A stretch of 64,000 nt of DNA from Finegoldia magna ATCC 29328 (GTDB lineage: Bacteria > Bacillota > Clostridia > Tissierellales > Peptoniphilaceae). Made by a program: the position numbers and the translations under genes. This document shows positions 60,954 to 64,000 of this stretch, one piece after another. Numbering within the stretch: the first letter of the stretch is position 1; each line of letters starts with the position of its first letter. The notes under the pieces are model-generated. The model searched no databases and was not told where the DNA came from. It was given only the letters and a program-made list of their open reading frames with translations. The DNA lies in the NCBI RefSeq assembly GCF_000010185.1, contig NC_010376.1:496001-560000 (forward strand), written 5' to 3'.

Positions 60954-63293
60954 ATGTTTGAACTGAAAAAACTTTACAAGTCGTTAATTTTTCCTGTTGT
61001 AGTTATTATTTTTTGTGTGTATTCTTTTGTAACATTAAACAGCATAAAATATGAATATACTGGTCAAGATTATGCTTATTTTATGAAAACTAGAGATCGT
61101 TTTGAAGATACAATGATGGAATCTTTTGCATTATCAAAATCTTCTCAAAATAAAGAAGAACAGCAGAAATATTTAAATTTGAGCAAGATGAATTTTAATT
61201 CTTTGCAATACATAAAACCATTGGAATATGATGTGAGTATGTTGATGGAAGAGACAAAAGCTGCAAAGTATTCTTCAAAAACAGAGCATAATTTCTACAA
61301 TGAATTATTGAGCCAATATGATGAGATAGAATCGTTCAAAAGGCAAAACAACTTAAACAAGTTGGCTAGTTATGGAATGTATAACGAATTGAATCCTTAT
61401 TTTAACTTGATTCGTGATGAAATTAACAGATATGGGTTCTACACAACTACCAACAATTTTAGTTTTTTCAAATCTTTTGGATTCCTAATGGAAAATGTCA
61501 TGAATGATATTTTCTTGTGTGTAGTTTTTCTGATAGCTGTATTTGCTAATGAGATGAATTTCAAAAATCTAAAATTAGACATGATTTCAATGAGCTCCAG
61601 AAAATTAGTATATGCAAGGCTTATAAAGCATGTAGTTTTCTTTGCTATTGTCATATTTTCGATGATTTTGGGCAATATTATTTTCTCTGTAATCAAAGGA
61701 TTTCCAACAGGAAGTGCGAACGATATGATTTTGAAATCTGTAACAGACCTTAAGATTAATACGTATATAACAATGAATGTAAACTCAATGGTACTTGCTT
61801 TAAAATACATAGGGACGGGGTTTTTGATTTACAGCATTGCGATGATGTTGTATGAGATTTTTAGAAGGTATATGAAACAAAATCTATCAATTATTGTTGT
61901 TTTATTAATTTACTGGATAATTTCATTGCTATCTAAGAGATATAATCTATCGTTTAGTTTAAATAGTTTTCATAATCTTGGTAATGTTTCAATAGCTGTT
62001 CCAATTGTATTAGCGCTATTTATTGTATGTTTAATATTAGTTAACAATAACAGATACAAGTTGATTTATTATAATTTTTCTAAAACATACTCCAAAATCG
62101 ATATCAAAAATATTTTGCAATTGGATTTTGCCAAAATTATGAGAAGCAAATTATATAAGTATTTTGGTATACTAACTTTAGTGGTAGTTGTGTTATTCTG
62201 CTTCAATACGATAAAATTCAAAAACATAAAATCAAAGGATGATTTGCAAACTATTGACAGTGAGATTGAAAGTGCAAAGATTAATGTTCACAACAATCCA
62301 AAAGACAAAGGATTCAAGCAAACACTAATTAATTTGGAAAATTTTAAAAAATTTTATGTTAACAGAGCTAATAATCCCACAGAATATTACAGTAATATGT
62401 TTCTTTATTTGAATTCTAAATGGGGATTTGATGTAGAATGGATAGATCCAAGTACTTCTCGATCTAATGAGAATAGGGTGAATTATTTTATGGATAACAA
62501 TTTAAAGCCCGATTCAAGTTATAAGCTTGTTAGTAATGAGATTGAACAGAGTTTATTATCTAATAAAAAGCTAAGCTTGTATAAAACAAAACAACATGAC
62601 CCTACTGAACAAAAAGGACTTATAGGAAATATTATATCTATGTATGAAAATGGGATTATTCCGGCCTTTACGTTGATTATTTGCTTGATATTTACTCTTG
62701 AGTTTAAAAAGGAAAGGTCCAATGGAACTTTGAAGTTGGCTTTTGTGAATGAATGGAAAAAAGATGTCTGGAAATCAAAGCAGATTAATTCGCTTGTATT
62801 ATCTGCCGGAATGTATGTTGTGATTTTAGCAATTAGTATGATAATTGGATTATTTAACGGAGGACTTGGTGAGAAGTTGTATCCAGTGTTCTGCTACGAT
62901 TACAGTTATAACGGTGTGGTAGAGGGCGTGTTCAGGGCATCTAGTGGTTTCATATTGCCAATGATTTTGATAAATATTTTGATAATTTTACTTGTGGTTA
63001 GTTTTTCAAATATGATGACTACATTCATCAAGAATGAAACTGTGAATATAATTGCTACAACTTTCTTGATTGTTTTGGGAATAATTATTAGCTATTTTGG
63101 AACTTTGGGTAAGTTTTTCTTATTGAATCCATTTAGTTCGTTGGATAGTTTGATGATTTTGAAAGGTGGATACAATTATTTGAATGAGTTTAGTTTTTCT
63201 AATCCGATATATAATGTGATAATGATTGTATTTTATATTATAGTGTTTAATTTGATATCAATGAAAAGGATGAAGGGGGATATTAATGCTTGA
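60954..63293 (+). CDS. Double ABC-2-type permease of cassette 2
   Basis: A 780-residue protein with about twelve membrane segments in two halves, each with a large external domain between its first two segments. The second half opens near FAKIMRSKLYKYFGILTLVVVVLFCF. It is paralogous in layout to the permease at 52721 and starts similarly (MF-x-LKKLYK). AAAGGAG precedes ATG. Its last 8 bases overlap the ATPase gene. It is likely to form one transporter with that ATPase and to handle or protect against the small secreted protein. Confidence 0.82.
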   Translation: MFELKKLYKSLIFPVVVIIFCVYSFVTLNSIKYEYTGQDYAYFMKTRDRFEDTMMESFALSKSSQNKEEQQKYLNLSKMNFNSLQYIKPLEYDVSMLMEETKAAKYSSKTEHNFYNELLSQYDEIESFKRQNNLNKLASYGMYNELNPYFNLIRDEINRYGFYTTTNNFSFFKSFGFLMENVMNDIFLCVVFLIAVFANEMNFKNLKLDMISMSSRKLVYARLIKHVVFFAIVIFSMILGNIIFSVIKGFPTGSANDMILKSVTDLKINTYITMNVNSMVLALKYIGTGFLIYSIAMMLYEIFRRYMKQNLSIIVVLLIYWIISLLSKRYNLSFSLNSFHNLGNVSIAVPIVLALFIVCLILVNNNRYKLIYYNFSKTYSKIDIKNILQLDFAKIMRSKLYKYFGILTLVVVVLFCFNTIKFKNIKSKDDLQTIDSEIESAKINVHNNPKDKGFKQTLINLENFKKFYVNRANNPTEYYSNMFLYLNSKWGFDVEWIDPSTSRSNENRVNYFMDNNLKPDSSYKLVSNEIEQSLLSNKKLSLYKTKQHDPTEQKGLIGNIISMYENGIIPAFTLIICLIFTLEFKKERSNGTLKLAFVNEWKKDVWKSKQINSLVLSAGMYVVILAISMIIGLFNGGLGEKLYPVFCYDYSYNGVVEGVFRASSGFILPMILINILIILLVVSFSNMMTTFIKNETVNIIATTFLIVLGIIISYFGTLGKFFLLNPFSSLDSLMILKGGYNYLNEFSFSNPIYNVIMIVFYIIVFNLISMKRMKGDINA

Positions 63294-64000
63294 GATTAAA
63301 GGTCTGAACAAATCTTATGGTGAAAACGAAGTGTTAAAGGATTTGAATTTGAAATTAGATAAACCTGGGATTTACGCGTTAGTTGGACCAAATGGTATTG
63401 GTAAGACTACTCTTATGGATATAATTTCTGATTTGACGAAGTACGATTCAGGTGAGATTAAGGTTAATGATATAGATAATAAAAATCCGGAGATTTTCAA
63501 GTATTTATCTTATGCAAGAAGTTTGGATATGCTGTATGATAACTTGACAGGGTTGGATCATTTTATTTTCGCAAAGAACTCACGCCACGTTTCTGATGAA
63601 AAGTTTGAAGAAGTATTGGATATTTTTAAAGTTCATAATTTTATGAAGAGGAAAGTTAGCACTTATTCTCTGGGTCAAAAACAAAAAACTTTGTTGACGT
63701 ATTTTTTCATGGGGGATTATGATATCTACATTATGGATGAGCCTGTAACGGGATTGGATCCTACTAGCGTTATTTTGCTTAGAAATTATCTTCTGAAATT
63801 AAAAGATGATGGCAAGATAGTTGTGTTGTCCTCTCATACTTTGTCAGAGGTAGACAAATTAACAGACGATGTTATGTTCTTGGTGGATAAAAAAATAGCG
63901 TTTGAGAATTTGTCTGAGATTTCAAAGGAACAATACAAGGTTGTAACATCGGATAGTGAAAATCAAAGAACTGTCAATATTGTGGCTAAGAATGATTTGG
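63286..64000 (+). CDS. ABC transporter ATP-binding protein of cassette 2 (partial)
   Basis: This gene starts within the end of the permease and runs off the window; 238 codons are visible with no stop. Walker A is GPNGIGKT (34-41), the signature YSLGQKQK (127-134), Walker B IYIMDEP and the switch His in SSHTLSEVD. Its first residues MLEIKGLNKSYG mirror MLEVVNIEKSYG of the cassette 1 ATPase, consistent with duplication of the whole three-gene unit. Confidence 0.92.
   Translation, partial: MLEIKGLNKSYGENEVLKDLNLKLDKPGIYALVGPNGIGKTTLMDIISDLTKYDSGEIKVNDIDNKNPEIFKYLSYARSLDMLYDNLTGLDHFIFAKNSRHVSDEKFEEVLDIFKVHNFMKRKVSTYSLGQKQKTLLTYFFMGDYDIYIMDEPVTGLDPTSVILLRNYLLKLKDDGKIVVLSSHTLSEVDKLTDDVMFLVDKKIAFENLSEISKEQYKVVTSDSENQRTVNIVAKNDL

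Noticed and set aside
1-64000. CRISPR arrays, insertion sequences, prophage and rRNA
   Set aside because: I saw no regularly spaced repeats, transposase or phage proteins, or rRNA sequence anywhere in the window.

Overview
The window is a compact, AT-rich (roughly one-third GC by eye) bacterial chromosome segment with 59 protein genes, two tRNAs and a large SRP RNA. Short gaps, strong AGGAGG-type ribosome sites, frequent TTG/GTG starts, a CBDSU-order suf operon, a two-subunit (PA/PB) glycine decarboxylase, PPi-type phosphofructokinase, a flavodiiron protein and a YedF/DUF3343 selenium pair all point to an anaerobic low-GC Firmicute. Gene content and style look like a Gram-positive anaerobic coccus of the Peptoniphilaceae, with Finegoldia magna my best guess. 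That species call is inference from recognition, not a search.

Layout. 1-510: SRP RNA and tRNA-Ser on the minus strand. 680-5037: a GlsB-type stress membrane protein, then ppx-ppk1 (polyphosphate turnover) and mrp (Fe-S carrier ATPase). 5101-7434 (minus): a marR regulator feeding into ftsH. 7558-13630: an unknown acidic protein, a ClC Cl-/H+ antiporter, an anchored propeller-like protein, YedF, DUF3343, MscS, DUF951 and a GT2-GtrA fusion. 13753-18523: a lipoprotein, a GNAT acetyltransferase, arcA-arcB (arginine deiminase pathway, no carbamate kinase here) and an O-antigen-ligase-like protein. 18623-21474: walJ, a ttcA-like thiolase and a flavodiiron protein. 21666-29183: fhs followed by gcvT-gcvH-gcvPA-gcvPB-lpd, which together can oxidise glycine to one-carbon-folate and recover ATP as formate is released. 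29353-36047: htrA, a small unknown and sufCBDSU. 36167-39901: an archaeal-type phosphoglycerate mutase with a DASS transporter, and a divergent LysR regulator. 39951-41662: a degenerate VirB11/CpaF-like protein and apbE. 41793-48626: glmU-pth-mfd-prsA, then hup. 48696-52322: an unknown protein, YitT, pfp, tRNA-Lys and a membrane-anchored phosphoesterase.

52426-64000 is the most unusual part. The str operon (rpsL-rpsG-fusA-tuf) is bracketed by two paralogous three-gene cassettes. Each encodes a Sec-type secreted protein of about 95 residues ending in a GYxGxL...YSGx(L/I)xK signature, a 780-814-residue permease built as two ABC-2 halves with two large extracellular domains, and one ABC ATPase. 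The second cassette runs off the window end. I infer a peptide or bacteriocin-like export/immunity system, or an envelope-stress system; no name I know fits exactly.

Regulatory signals that can be read directly include consensus promoters for tRNA-Ser/ffs, tRNA-Lys, suf, hup and str, a LysR-type palindrome, palindromes before marR, arcA, htrA and the first cassette, and a SigB-like promoter for the GlsB gene. Intrinsic terminators close most operons. No intergenic gap exceeds 300 bases. I saw no rRNA, insertion sequence, prophage, CRISPR array, T-box or recognisable riboswitch.
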